The position numbers were made by a program, and so were the translations under genes. Positions 22,804-34,138 of a DNA stretch of 64,000 nt are shown piece by piece (position 1 is the stretch's first letter; each line of letters opens with the position of its first letter). The notes below the pieces were generated by a model. It was not told the DNA's origin, searched no databases, and worked only from the letters and a program-made list of their open reading frames with translations. The stretch lies in NCBI GenBank assembly GCA_029204225.1, contig CM055100.1, positions 18,774,244-18,838,243 on the forward strand, in the 5' to 3' direction. Source of the DNA: Diphasiastrum complanatum. Lineage: Eukaryota; Streptophyta; Lycopodiopsida; Lycopodiales; Lycopodiaceae.

Positions 22804-23765
22804 AATCTTAATTTTGTGCTTATAGTTGAGTCCTTCACGAAGTTCAAATGCATCATAGGTGAAGGGTTAGAGGGTGAGAGTTGTAACACCAATTTTTTCA
22901 AGATTTGTTTTCTTGAGATGTTATGCATGTTAGGTTGTGTATTTGTAGGACCCTTTGCTTCTCCTCTTGCTATTGATACATGGCAGAATACCATGCATGT
23001 TAGAGCATAAGGATGACAATCTTTAATTAAAGTCATCATGTGGCCAAGATTATTTTGCATGACACTGTGTGTAATTGGCATCAACTTCATTCAAGGAGGA
23101 GGATATAGGGTTTAACATGAGTTTAGAAGATACGAGGTAGCTTGGTCAATGATTTTCTTAGACTCCAATTTGAGAATTTCCTATTGTTCTTCATTTTTAA
23201 AGCTTCAAACTATTGCGTCAAGTCAAACATTAACGATAATTTTTCTGTTAGTAGGGTATATTATAATAAGGACATGATTTCACTAGTTGATTCTATATAG
23301 ATTGATTACTAGAGTGCCTCTACTTAATTATTTAGGTTTAGTGTAAGGTTCCAATAGCCATGTTTTTGAGGAATCAAGACCTTATGAGAAAAGAGGCATG
23401 CACCAATTAATGTGGGGCATGAGAGCTTTGTCTACAAAATCAGGCCATAAAAGGTCCCATTCGGTAATTGAAAAATGGAGTATTTGATTGGAAAGTCTCA
23501 TTGTTAGGATACCAGTTAGAGGAGAGCTTTGTTAGGCTTTTTATTTGACTACATTATATACCCTTCGATGGAGAATCTTTGAGTATTACCAATTTTTCTG
23601 CTTTTTTCATGTTGTTTATTTGTTATGAATGTGTTTGTTCTTTTAATTCATCAATGTGTGTAGAAAAAATCAACAATTTTATTTGCATACCTTGACTACT
23701 TTTAACTATCAATGAGCATGCCATATCTTTTATATTTATGTAACAAAAAGCACTTTTCTTGTCAT
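22589..23765 (+). other. AT-rich non-coding stretch with a LINE tail
   Basis: No gene seen. At about 22700-22744 (+ strand) GGCACCAAAAGACATTAATA leads into a CT tract (22745-22798), the 3' end of a severely 5'-truncated LINE. The rest has no recognisable feature and is probably intron of the host gene at 25500, by position only. Confidence 0.6.
22745..22798. repeat. (CT)n tract, LINE tail
   Basis: 54-bp CT dinucleotide run directly after a GACATTAATAA motif on the + strand. Confidence 0.9.
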
Positions 23766-23770
23766 CTTGT

Positions 23771-24235
23771 AGTTATGATCAAAATCTCAGGTGTTGAATC
23801 AATGAAGCATAAAAGACAGCAATAGACTAAAGCCCTACAAGCAATAGACAAGACAATAGGTTCTCCCACGAAGAGCCCAAGCAATACCAATCAATAATCT
23901 GAAAAATGAGTGTACAAATGCCCCTATAAATACCCTACCAATGAACCCTAAAATAGGAATTCAAAAGTAAAGGGAGGCAAAATGTGGAAGGAAAATAGTG
24001 CGCCCTCCTACGGGCCCCCACTCCACATATAACCATATAATAAGAGCCCAAGGCCAGTCAATGTCATAAAAAAGGACCCAGTGCGGGTCATAAGCATATA
24101 AAAAGGCTCTGGGGCCTGTACATGACTAATATAAAATGCGTAACCAGAAATATACATAACCAACAGTAAATGTAAAGAGGCCTGCGGAATATATGCAGAG
24201 TAGCCTAGTAGGCCTGTATCCTGTAGTCCGTAACT
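23771..24235 (-). repeat. 3' LTR of element F
   Basis: 465 bp, AGTTATGATC to GTCCGTAACT; the same family as the LTR of element E. Confidence 0.95.
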
Positions 24236-24810
24236 CTCCCTGGCTATAAAGAATATTGCCCCCAATGTAGGCAAAATAAGATAAGAACCAGTGCCAAAGA
24301 AAAATACTGCATCAAGATATCCCATCTGAGAAAGGAACATCAAGAGAAGCCGGAGCATCCCGAGAAGCAATGGTAGCTGCAAGTGATCGAGCCTGATCAG
24401 CAGGATAGGGGTATGATAAAAAACATCAATGGGCTCCCAAGTAGCCTCCTCAATAGGACGACCATCCCACTGGACCAAAAACTGAACCTGCCGATGGCGA
24501 CGACTATGCAATACCTGTAAAATAGCAGCTGGCAGGAATGGAAAAAGCTCTGGATCTGTAGGAAATGAGGAATCTCGGGGAGCATCATCCTCAATAGCAG
24601 CACGTAATAAACTGACATGAAAGATATCACAAGCCCGAGTAGCAGCAGGTAACTCAAGACAATATGTAACTGGACTGAGGCGCTCAAGAATTTGAAAAGG
24701 CCCATAATAGCGCGGCGCAAGCTTCTCAGTAGAAGCAAGACCCTATACAAAACGATGGCGAGCAAAGCGTTATTGGATAAAAACAGTATCTCCCTCTGCA
24801 AACTCAACAT
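24236..24810 (-). pseudogene. Integrase C-terminus and chromodomain of element F
   Basis: Minus-strand fragments match the E integrase: a KPAPRYYGPF-like region (about 24690-24730), RACDIFHVSLLRAAIEDDAP (about 24570-24640), then SRRHRQVQFLVQWDGRPIEE and ATWEPIDVFYHTP (24410-24511 in frame). Unlike E, the CAG codon before VQFLV is intact. The upstream part is deleted into the LTR. Confidence 0.85.
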
Positions 24811-25113
24811 GCCTACCAATGAACCCTAAAATAGGAATTCAAAAGTAAAGGGAGGCAAAATGTGGAGGGAAAATAGTGCGCCCTCCTATGGGCCCCCACT
24901 CCACGTATAACCATATAATAAGGGCCCAAGGCCAGTCAATGTCATAAAAAAGGACCCAGTGCGGGTCATAAGCATATAAAAAGGCTCTGGGGCCTGTACA
25001 TGACTAATATAAAATGCGTAACCAGAAATATACGTAACCAACAATAAATGTAAAGAGGCCTGCGGAATATATGCAGAGTAGCCTAGTAGGCCTGTATCCT
25101 GTAGTCCGTAACT
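24811..25113 (-). repeat. 5' LTR of element F, inner part deleted
   Basis: 303 bp matching 23934-24235, with the outer end GTCCGTAACT intact. Confidence 0.93.
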
Positions 25114-25118
25114 CTTGT

Positions 25119-25499
25119 AGGTAGTTTGTACCAACTAAGGTCAAGTAAAATGCAACTCAATACAGACATGTCGATAGTGTTAAAAATTGTCGTTGCTGTA
25201 TAAGTGCGCTCTTAGCCTGATGCTATGGAAATGGATTGAACTTAGTGGGCACATATAAAAAAAAGAGTTCATTTATGGATTTTTCCTGCATAATGTTTGA
25301 AGTCCTAAACCTTTCTCAGCATAACACTTCAATCTGACCCTTAATTTCATAGGTTTATCTCCATATAGCTATAGCAACTTGTGTGGACTACAAATAAAGA
25401 CCACCTAGGTTGGTTGTTGCTATTAATTAGATGGATTTAATTTAGTTGTTACCTACCTTTCGCATTACTAAAATGTGGCACTTGTTTTGGGCGTGACAG
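25119..25499 (+). other. Intron sequence before exon A
   Basis: AT-rich, no coding signal. It ends in a pyrimidine-poor but standard acceptor TGACAG at 25494-25499. Confidence 0.5.
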
Positions 25500-25579
25500 G
25501 ACTTCATGGTCCAGCGGCCGCTTTTTTCAATGAGGAATATCAACTCAACTATCTGCTAGCAACCTTGAAGAAGCCGCAT
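25500..25579 (+). CDS. 3-hydroxyisobutyryl-CoA hydrolase-like gene, exon A
   Basis: 80-bp exon. After two bases of a split codon it encodes LHGPAAAFFNEEYQLNYLLA followed by TLKKPH. This is the helix and K-P-H segment that precedes the oxyanion loop in CHY1/HIBCH-type hydrolases (family pattern: FFxxEYxLNYxxATxxKP). Acceptor CAG is at 25497-25499 and donor GTGAGT at 25580. The previous exon, which should carry the first GRAFCAGGD-type motif, is not visible in this window, so the preceding intron extends left through or beyond elements A-F. The family hydrolyses 3-hydroxyisobutyryl-CoA in valine degradation (known for the family); whether this copy is peroxisomal or mitochondrial cannot be told. 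Confidence 0.85.
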
Positions 25580-25843
25580 GTGAGTTACTTGTTTCAACTA
25601 CAATTTGGATTCAATAAGAGTATGATGATTGACAAAGTTGGGTACTAGTTGGTATAACGACTCATATATTGGCTAGATCCATCTTTTACTTTGTCACAAC
25701 ACAAATTTTTAAAGTTGAAGGTTGTAAAAGGCTGCCATTGGATTCTGGTTAATTTTTAGTGCGCATTCGGACTCAAGGTGCCTCTTGGTATAAGTTCAAA
25801 TAAACTTTCTAAAATTGCATTGAATCATGTTGGCTACATATAG

Positions 25844-25927
25844 ATTGCCTTGATCGACGGTGTTGTCATGGGCGGGGGCAATGGTATCGCAATACATGGA
25901 ATGTTTCGAGTGGTGACAGAAAAAACT
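25844..25927 (+). CDS. 3-hydroxyisobutyryl-CoA hydrolase-like gene, exon B
   Basis: 84-bp exon in phase 0 encoding IALIDGVVMGGGNGIAIHGM followed by FRVVTEKT. The GGG loop is the oxyanion-hole segment of the enoyl-CoA hydratase/isomerase superfamily, and HGMFRVVTEKT is typical of the CHY1/HIBCH group. Acceptor ATATAG ends at 25843; donor GTAAGA is at 25928. The intron to exon A is 264 bp. The join KPH-IALIDG lacks the Val often present in relatives (KPHVALVDG), so the true acceptor could differ slightly. The next intron is about 11.7 kb and holds element D1 and a solo LTR. Confidence 0.9.
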
Positions 25928-27746
25928 GTAAGACTTACCATTAACTAGGTTTTTTCTATTTTATGCGTATTCAAATTTGCTTCTCAAATATATGTATGTA
26001 AAGCATATCTTGTTCTTACACTTTGACTACAACAAAGAGGTCATACTGTTTCTAATGAGATGTTTCTTTAAAATTTTACTTCAAAGTCAGATGTGTTTTA
26101 CAGAACCACTCCATATGTATAAAGGATACACTGCTTAAACTTTGAGTGAAGACTGTTCTTGATTATGTTCAAATAGTTGTAAAGTGCACAGTTTCCTATT
26201 CTCACGCTCAATAGATTGTTCATTAGATTTGTTACTGTGTCATAAAAAAGGCATACATTTGTATGCACTATTGTTTTAGGTTTCTTGGGTACAAATAATT
26301 GAATGGATACATTCACATAATTACCAGTATTATAGTTGTTCAATGAGAAAACTATATGATTCTAAGAGGATTACAATAATCCAATGCTTATAGTCTTATA
26401 ACTAGGTCAAGAGCAATAGAACTGCTTTTCTGAGAACTGTCATAGTGAACGATAATCTGTTGTACAAAAGTACTGGAACACTGGCATGTAGTAAGTACCA
26501 CAAGAGCAAGTGCCTCTCAAGCTAGCCATGTAAACCATAAATGCCATGTAGTAATAGCAATGAGAAGATATGATGGGGTATAGAAATACCAAGCTATCCT
26601 TAATGTTCATGATGCTATGCACTTGTGACAGGAACTGGTGCAAAAGTATCCCAAAGCTAGGTGTATAGATCATGAATACCACATAGTAATACATAGAAGT
26701 GGATCTAAAGTGATCTTAGGCTATTTAAAGGCAACAAAGATGCAGCAGTATATTGACATCCATACCCCAAACCAACCTGATAGACGGTAGCTTCCATCTG
26801 GATGACGCAGTAGAAGGCACATAAAACACAAAAAACCACCAACCAAGTGGATCCCATACTATTCAAAGGGACCATAAATCCATGACTGTAGGAACATCAA
26901 ATGACTCAATTCAGAAAAGATGACTCATGAATGCCATTGATGTACCATAAGCATTGAGTGCGATGCACCCATGCCAAACCTGCACTTTGAAATATCAGAA
27001 GTGTAGATGCTGGAGCAAAAGAGGATCCATAGTACCCCATATATGAAAGGAAAGGTCTGACGAGATTGATCAAGTTGCACCATAATCAGGTGCAATAATG
27101 TTGGAAGAATATCATGTGAAATAACGGTGACGACCATGAGCCTCAACCCCTGGTATGGATTAAACTAGTGGCAGTGCCCAAACTATGCACTTAAGTGGGT
27201 AATAACACAGGTTCAAGTCTAACTTAACAACAAGAATAGGAACAATATGTACCCCATGGTATACATCTGTTAACGCTGTTGTGTATGAAATGTTTTGTAG
27301 ACTAGCTAAGTTTTTACCTTGATGTGTGTCTCATGTGTACATCTATCTCTGCCTCATGTATGAGTGTTCCTAATTACAAATAAACCCCTGTTACGTCTGG
27401 AATATTATGTAGCCCATGATGTATATCTTGATCCTGTAGGTTATTCAAATATACCTGTCCCATCTGGAGTATCCACTGCAATAGTACTGACAACTGGACT
27501 GGTGAAATAGATTGTGTATTACAAGAAACAGAATCATACACCTAAAAAGACAAGATTGTCAGCCGGCAATAGCAGTTGTTGCTATATGGTGTGAAGAATG
27601 TCATGGTGAGACTGTTGTTGCTATGATGCACTCTGCTATAGAACTATCAATATCATGTATATATTGCTGAAGCATGTGTTGTCGGCATGGGGAATTGATT
27701 ATTGAACTGCTCTTGGTAATCCGAGAAAGGATTGTTGATGGGGGAA

Positions 27747-28240
27747 CACAATTCTCAAGGATCAGCTAGAACACTATATGGACAAATTATTGTAGCAATG
27801 AATAGCTAAGAATGTTGACAACCCATTCTGGTTGATGGAGATCAAAACCTCAATAGTTGATCTGGAACAGTATATGGATAACGTTTTGTGGCAATGAATG
27901 GCAAGAATCCCAACAATCCACCAAGGGTCTCTGCTAATGGGGGGGGGGGGGATCACAAACCTTGGTAGATTATTTGAAAACAAGATATTTACGACGTGAT
28001 GGTCCACAATAGCATGGAAAGGTAAGAATACTGACAGTCCAACTGATAAGGGATCACAAACCTCAATAGATCGGTTTGAAACAGTGCATGGACAACGCCG
28101 TTGTAGCAATGAAAGGTAAGAAGCCCGCAACGATCCACAGAGAAACCATTGATGGGTTATCACAAATAGCAACAGATCAACTGAAACCAGTGTATGGACG
28201 CACCTCCACAACAGGGATTGCCACTGAAAGACTGCCACAA
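27747..28240 (+). repeat. Degenerate tandem repeat, about 5 units of 95-110 bp
   Basis: Five imperfect units share the order ATCACAAACCTCAATAGATC, GAAACAGT-ATGGACAA, TAGCAATGAA-GGTAAGAA and CAACGATCCAC (unit starts about 27750, 27840, 27955, 28051, 28158). A run of ten or so G lies between units two and three (about 27941-27951). It is not an obvious part of any element found here. Confidence 0.6.
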
Positions 28241-28961
28241 AATGGGTGTTGATGGCTGAAATTGAGCACAAAATCCTTATGAAAAAAATTCAGATTTACA
28301 ACAATGGGGCACTGGAATTTGCTGATAACAGCTTTTGAAAACTAAAGTAGATGGTTGGCTGAACTTCAAGATATTGTAGAGACTACACGAGATCAAGTTT
28401 CCACACTGCAAAATGCATTGGGAGTGCCTTATTGTAAGAAACAAAATTGACCAGAAGAAAATTTTAAAAAGGACAAATTGTACAGAAAATGTGGTGTGCC
28501 AAAAATGTGAAGAAACTTGAAAAGGCAATATTTTGACGTAGGAATATCTGATTGATGTTTTGTAAAGTATGAACTTGTGAAGTTTCAAAGATTATGAAGA
28601 CATACACTATACTCAATTGAAATCCCTTTCAAAAAAATATTTCTTGTTGTGACCACACCCTTGACTTGCAAGATCTTCTGATTGAAAACTTAGATTAACA
28701 AGCTTGAAAGTGCTATCAGCTTGTTTTAACTTCGAATCATGTGAAATGCATCGGAGAACTTTGTAGAACAGAAAATGCACTGCTCCTAGTTTGACCTAAG
28801 TGTGACTTTGCAATAATGTGACTTCTAGCTAGTGGAAATAAAATGGATCTAAATGACTATAGAATAATAGAGAGCAAATAAATCCACACAAATTTTGAAC
28901 AAAATAGTGTTGCACATAGAATGTAAAAGTTCCCCTTTCACCAAAATTTCAATTTTGCAAT

Positions 28962-29402
28962 AGTTACGAATAGAGCCACAGCTGATCTAGAGCTAAGCTA
29001 TGAAAGCATCACATAAGCAAGACTTAAGCTATGAAAGCAGCACATAAGCAAGACTTAACCCTAGAAAGCAGGAAAGAGAGATTAAGGAGACTAAAGAGAG
29101 AGATCAATATCATCAGCTGAATAACAAATGACACAGTTTCCCTACTTATAGCCAAGAGGAAGCCCTAAAAGGAAGCTTCCGGTGGCTAGGGCCCAACTGG
29201 GAGGGAAAATAGTGCGCCCTCCAAGAAGGCCCCCACTCTCCAGTAATACGTCCAAATGGCCTAATAATGAATAATAAGGCCAAAGGCCAACCATATAGTC
29301 TAAGTGTCACTAATGAATAAAAAAGAGCCCAAGGCCTGCTTATGCATAAAGTAAAGTAAATGTAAATGGACGCGGCGAATGTAATGAGCCGAGTCCATAA
29401 CT
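28962..29402 (-). repeat. 3' LTR of element D1
   Basis: 441 bp with the GGAGGG...CCCTCC inverted repeat near 29200-29222. On the minus strand a purine-rich CCAGGGAG lies just before it, the likely polypurine tract. Confidence 0.93.
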
Positions 29403-29454
29403 CTCCCTGGCACAAAAGAAAAAGACCGAACTGCCGAAAAGAAACTTGATCAAG

Positions 29455-30040
29455 TAGCAGCAAGCCCTGGTGCATCAACAGGTAGAACAACATCTGATGT
29501 AAAGGAATCAACAAGTGCAACAAGAGCACGAGCCTGATCCGCAAGTGATGGTGTATGATAAAAGACATCAATAGGCTCCCATGTGGCCTCCTCAATAGGA
29601 CGGCCATCCCACTGGACCAAAAACTGAATCTGCCGGCGGCGTCACTATGGTATAGACGAACCTGTAATATAGCAGCAGGTAAAAAATGGAAATAACTCTG
29701 GAGCAGTAGGAAACTCAGCATCACAGGGCGTCATCCTCAATAGCAGCACGTAATAAACTGACATGGAATACATCACAGGCACGTGTGGAAGCAGGAAGCT
29801 GTAAGCGATATGTAATTGGACTAAGAACCTCCAAAATGCGATAAGGCCCATAATAACGTGGTGCAAGCTTCTCAGTAGAAGCATGGCCCTGGACAAAATG
29901 ATGACGTGCAAACCTTAGGCGTAGATAAACCATATCTCCAAGTTGAAACTCAACATGGTGGCGGTGACGATCAACTGAGGTCTGATAACGCTGCTGAACA
30001 TGTTGTAAATGAGAACTGGCCCGGGTAATAAGCTCTCGAG
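29455..30040 (-). pseudogene. Integrase C-terminus and chromodomain of D1
   Basis: Frame 29721-30173 carries SSHLQHVQQRYQTSVDRHRH, QLGDMVYLRLRFARHHF, LAPRYYGPYRIL and RACDVFHVSLLRAAIEDD, all close to element C. A frameshift near 29725 leads to DAEFPTAPELFPFFTCCYI, then the chromodomain (QFLVQWDGRPIEEATWEPID) to about 29560 and a C-terminal tail. The D-D-E catalytic part is absent; the homology starts at about 30040 next to the novel segment. Confidence 0.88.
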
Positions 30041-31780
30041 CACCAAGGTATCCAAAAAGCCCGAGAAGGTAGAACTGCATCAGCAACAGGAAGCCAATAA
30101 GGAAACTGGAAAAGAGATGGACACTCATCGCGAATAGCCGCATGATACACGTAACCATCAACCATATGTGCAAGGTGCCCCAAGAAAAGATAGCAGCATC
30201 GGAAGACTAGCACCAAGGAGATCATCCTGACAAAGGATAGCTAAAATGGAGAAATGTGCACCAGCATGGTCAAAAGCCCAAGGTATCCATAAGGCCCATG
30301 AATGAGAAGTAGCAATGGCACATGGTACCTTCAAGGCCCCTGTCACGAGAAGAGCAGCATGCCAAAAGCTCCAGAAGGTCCAAGAAATCAATGCATCATC
30401 TAAAAAGACATGATGCATGAAAATAGTAGCAACAAATCTAGAAATAGTAGAGGCCCCAACTGACAAACTATAGCCGAAAAACTCTTCCAGAAAGGCCTCA
30501 TATGGACATACCAATCCATCATAGGATACACCAAAAACGGATGGAGAATCGGATGACCCATCGGAACTGGCCGCAAGTGTAATCCCAAAGTACACACCAG
30601 GCGCACAAGTGAGGAATAGAAGAAATGCACTGGAACGAGGAGCAGGATCCCCAACATCAGTAGCAAGCATCGGATCAATATCCACGTATAGCTGGGAATG
30701 AGTATCAAAGCACATATGAGCAATATTGAAGTATATGGCGGCAACATCCCCAAAAACTATTTAAGAGAGGAGAAGGAATTCTCTCAAGGTACCTTGATGG
30801 TCTCGGAACACCAGAACAAAGTGGCAACTCAGCATCGGAGACCAAGCGATATAGAGCAACCTGAAATGACAGGGAACCTGCAGATCACCCAGACAAACAG
30901 TAGCTGGAACGGAGGCAATAACCCAAGCCAACAGGATATGCCAAGCCTGACAATGAGCAACAATCCAAGGAACAGATAGAGAGCCACATGCATAATCATA
31001 GAGATATCCGCACCATAGGCGATCAGTAATATGAAAAAACCAGCACCAATCAACAGGTCCAAATGAAAACCAAGCTATATGTAATAACCAGGAATGCCAT
31101 ATATCCATAGCTGAAAATGAAGCAGTAATGTAAGCAATGGGTCCCAATGAAATCCAAGCGATACGTAATAACTAGGAATGCCAAATATCAAGAGGTAAAA
31201 AGGAATCAGTCGCATGAACCCAAAAGTGTATACCATCGGCATGGACTGCAGCAAACCTATATGTAGAAATACCAGGAGACGGAAGGATGTCTGTGTACTC
31301 ATCTAGAAAGATCCCAGCATATAAATACCCTAGATAAGTAATAGTGACCATTTGGCAAATATCCTCGGATGAAAAATGTGTAACAGTAAGGGCCAAAGGC
31401 GCATGAATCATGTCAGGAACCGTAGAAACCTCAAGCAGAGATCCATGGAGTAAAGCGAAAGAAGATACAACCTGATCACCAATAGCGAGGGAACCATCAA
31501 ACGTGGACCCATGAAGAACCCCATAGAAATCAGCAGGAACATCGGCCATAACAGAATCAAGAGATGGAGATATAGAGACCAATGGAGAAGATACTGCACC
31601 AACCACCGAACCAGGAGGGCAATCTGAAGTATGCACAAAAGCAATAGTAGAAATACCACCAAGGTATACGGTCTCAATATCAATGAAACCAGGAATGACC
31701 ACTGAATACGATATCTGTGAATCAAGGCATATAGGCTCAAGGCACACAACAACAACCTGTAAATCCGAAGCAGCATCAAC
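30041..31780 (-). pseudogene. Unrecognised coding segment replacing pol in D1
   Basis: I do not recognise this protein. From 31798 down to 30158 one minus-strand frame runs about 547 codons with only two stops (31172-31174, a TAG where D2 has TGG, and 30761-30763). It begins just after MGPLPQ of the protease-RT linker and has no RT, RNase H or integrase motifs. Visible traits: SVMADVPADFYGVLHGSTFD, an EDICQMVTITYLGYLYAGIF segment, FVHTSDCPPGS, then a Trp/Phe-rich part (ISWTFWSFWHAALL, SHSWALWIPWAFDHAGAHFS). D2 (57242-58750) carries the same sequence with few changes, also mostly open. The function is unknown; it may be a structural or accessory protein of a non-autonomous element. Confidence 0.75.
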
Positions 31781-32290
31781 CTGAGGAAGAGGACCCACGG
31801 ATGGTGAAAGTGAAGCAGCAACTGATGTACTCGAATGGAAAGAAGAGCTGCATCGTCAGCCTTTGGCAGGCTACGCATAAACTGCTTCCTGGTAACCAAT
31901 TGGAAGTCTCCCTTAGAATCAATGCCAACAAGTGAGTGTGTAACTGCATCAAGTACAAATGTCAATGTCTGCTGTGTCAAGTCCAGTGTAACGGCTCCAA
32001 GAGATGCAAACCAATCAACACCAAGGATAAGATCATAACGCTCCATAGGAATAATGTAAAGATCTGCCTGTCCTGAAAAATTTCCAATGGGGTATGGTAA
32101 ACGCTGAAACATCTGAGAACTAGGAAAAGAATGGGAACTGGCAACCTCAACTGTGAGAGGCTGTGAAGCAGGAACAGGTGAAGCACGTATCCGACTAGTG
32201 ATATAACTGCTAATAAAAGAATGAGTGCTGCTAGTATCAACTAAAGCAATATACTCACGACCTGTAATACGTACACGTAACCGAATGGAG
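31781..32290 (-). pseudogene. Protease region of D1
   Basis: Matches element [21 protein letters not shown] has DTS where DTG is expected, so the protease motif is altered. It continues with VEVASSHSFPSSQMF, GNFSGQADLYIIPMERYDLI and QLVTRKQFMRSLPKADDAAL. A one-base loss near 31825 throws the frame before the MGPLPQ linker, which in the restored order would lead in frame into the novel segment. Confidence 0.85.
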
Positions 32291-32403
32291 TGAGGACCAG
32301 GACGCCGTGTCCAAGTAGCATAGACAAGCTGAGCATGGCAAGTAGCAGGAAGTAAATTAGTGGAAGGCTCAGAGGATAGGTCAGGCTCATCAGAAATATG
32401 AAT

Positions 32404-33530
32404 TTAGATATCGGAATCATCTGGAGAAGTGCCCTCATGGTAAAAAACAGCAGTAGTAGTAGGGAGAGGCTGACGACAATCACGGGCAAAATGGTCAGGA
32501 CTCTTACAAGGAAAGCAAAGACGCTGCTGCTGAAGGTCAGCGAACTCTGCAGACGTGTAACGTCGGACAAAAGCAGGTCGAGGAGTCGGAGGACGAGGAG
32601 ACGAAGGGACAATGGAGAGAGCTGGAACAGAAGGGGCAGGTGTAGGGGTGGACGCAGCGGGAAAAGATGAAGCAGAAGGATGGGGTCGGGAGAAGCGGGA
32701 AGGAAGAGTGTCAGAGTACTTATGCTGTAAAGTACTGGCAAGAGACATCGCCTTAACAAGTGTGGGAGGACGGAAGGAAGAAACATCATAACGTAAAGCA
32801 CCACGAAGCCCAGCAATGTAACGAGAAATAAGCTCAGTGGGCTGTAGATTTGTGAAAAGATAAGAAAGCTCCATAAACTGATCTGTATAAGAAGCAAGAT
32901 CACTGGTCTGAGTGAGACTATGGAATGTATCACGTTGGCGGTCGAGCCACTGAGGGTCAATCATAGCATGACGGAGGTCACGACGAAAAGTATGCCATAA
33001 ATGGAGCCCTTCCCGATCAGGATCAGCTCTATAAACTCGCCACCACGTGGCGGCGCGTCCATCTAAATGTAAAGCAGCCAACTGGATCTTCTGAGGATCA
33101 GTCTTAGGGTAGATATGAAAATATGTGTCAAGCTTAGCAAACCAATTCTCTAATAAGTTCCCGTCAGAGGAACCGGAATAGGTAGCAAGCTGTACCTTAT
33201 CACGAAAGTCTCGAGCAAAGTGTGGCTCAGGAAGTGGGGGACGTGAAAAGAAACCAGGAGATGGGTTAGGTGGAATGAACAGTCCACCACCAGGCTGACT
33301 GGCAGAGGAAGATGGAAATCCAAATGGAGGGGGAGTCCCAAATGAAGGAAAAACAGGAGCTTTACCAGGACCATGAGGCTGTAAAGAACAATCTGTGACT
33401 TCATAGTAGCAAAGCCGGTCATAACGGTATCGAAGCGAAGAACAAGGCCATAAAGGGTCTCATCCATGCGACGAAACTGATCGGATAAGGTTTCCTGAGT
33501 AGTCTCACTCGGGGAAGGTGAATGTGTCAT
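32404..33530 (-). pseudogene. gag of D1
   Basis: Starts at an ATG at 33530 (MTHSPSPSETTQETLSDQF). A frameshift near 33385 interrupts the Pro-rich part. 32404-33081 is open for 225 codons with LHLDGRAATWWRVYRADPDR, MIDPQWLDRQRDTFHSL, ISRYIAGLRGALRYDVSSFR and the zinc knuckle CFPCKSPDHFARDC (CX2CX4HX4C intact). It is very similar to gag of C and D2. Confidence 0.9.
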
Positions 33531-34126
33531 AATGATAGTGGAAGGAATAGACGAAAACTTGAGAGAGCGGACTCTTGTCGTCAGCCCAAATTAGTCTATT
33601 AAAACTACTATTATCACAACTAAGAAAGGACAACAATCAGCAAATGAAAAAAGTGAAAATGAAGGCTGTGAAAATGCGCTGGACAGCCAGGAGGGAAGTG
33701 ACAAATTGGAATATCAAACGGAGTCGGAATTTCATCAAATTTGGTTGAGGATGGGCGATGGACAGCCTGCAAACAAGGTGTGAAAAATGGCTGAAAATGG
33801 AAGGAGGAACGGACGAAAGAGATGAGGGAATTGGGCGCTGGAGAGCCTGCAAACAAGCTGGAATGGGTGATGGAGGGTTGGAACTTGGGCGCCGGAAATA
33901 ATATGCCCAAGTTTTTTTTTTCGGCCGCCAAATTTAGCGGAAGTACTTCCGCTAACTATCTGCTAAAGCTCCGCCAAGGAAAATGATGGGAGCTGGTCCT
34001 CCTCCAAACTGTGCTGAATGTTGCTGAAGCAAAGAGACGAAAGCCCTTAGCAAAGAGAGAAAAATCAGCAAGGAAAATGGGCATCCAAGCAGAAAATCAG
34101 ATCTGAAATTCAGCAATCAGGAAAGT
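33531..34126 (-). other. Leader of D1
   Basis: The part next to gag has two or three decayed GCGCTGGACAGCC units (about 33667, 33750 and 33833). The part next to the primer site (33910-34126) is nearly identical to the leader of element E, suggesting recombination between subfamilies. Confidence 0.7.
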
Positions 34127-34138
34127 GCTCTGATACCA
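34127..34138 (-). other. Primer-binding site of D1
   Basis: Minus strand TGGTATCAGAGC immediately next to the LTR. Confidence 0.92.

Larger units (their letters stand above)
23771..25113 (-). mobile_element. Deletion-derivative LTR retrotransposon F
   Basis: 1,343-bp relative of E, flanked by a perfect 5-bp target-site duplication CTTGT (23766-23770 and 25114-25118). It consists of a full LTR (23771-24235), about 575 bp of integrase C-terminus and chromodomain, and a second LTR lacking its inner 160 bp or so (24811-25113). The primer site, leader, gag and pol are all gone. The inner LTR edge, leader and upstream integrase were lost in one deletion joining CAACATG to CCTACCAATG. Confidence 0.93.

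Noticed and set aside
22589-25499. Upstream exon of the hydrolase gene (with the GRAFCAGGD-type motif)
   Set aside because: I looked for the motif and did not find it; the exon must be left of the window or too diverged to see.
27155-27225. tRNA-derived SINE (B-box-like GGTTCAAGTC at 27210-27219)
   Set aside because: The A box is a poor match, no tail or flanking duplication was seen; chance is likely.
30041-31780. The novel D segment as a badly decayed RT
   Set aside because: No RT, RNase H or integrase block is seen in any frame, and the sequence is conserved and mostly open in two independent insertions.
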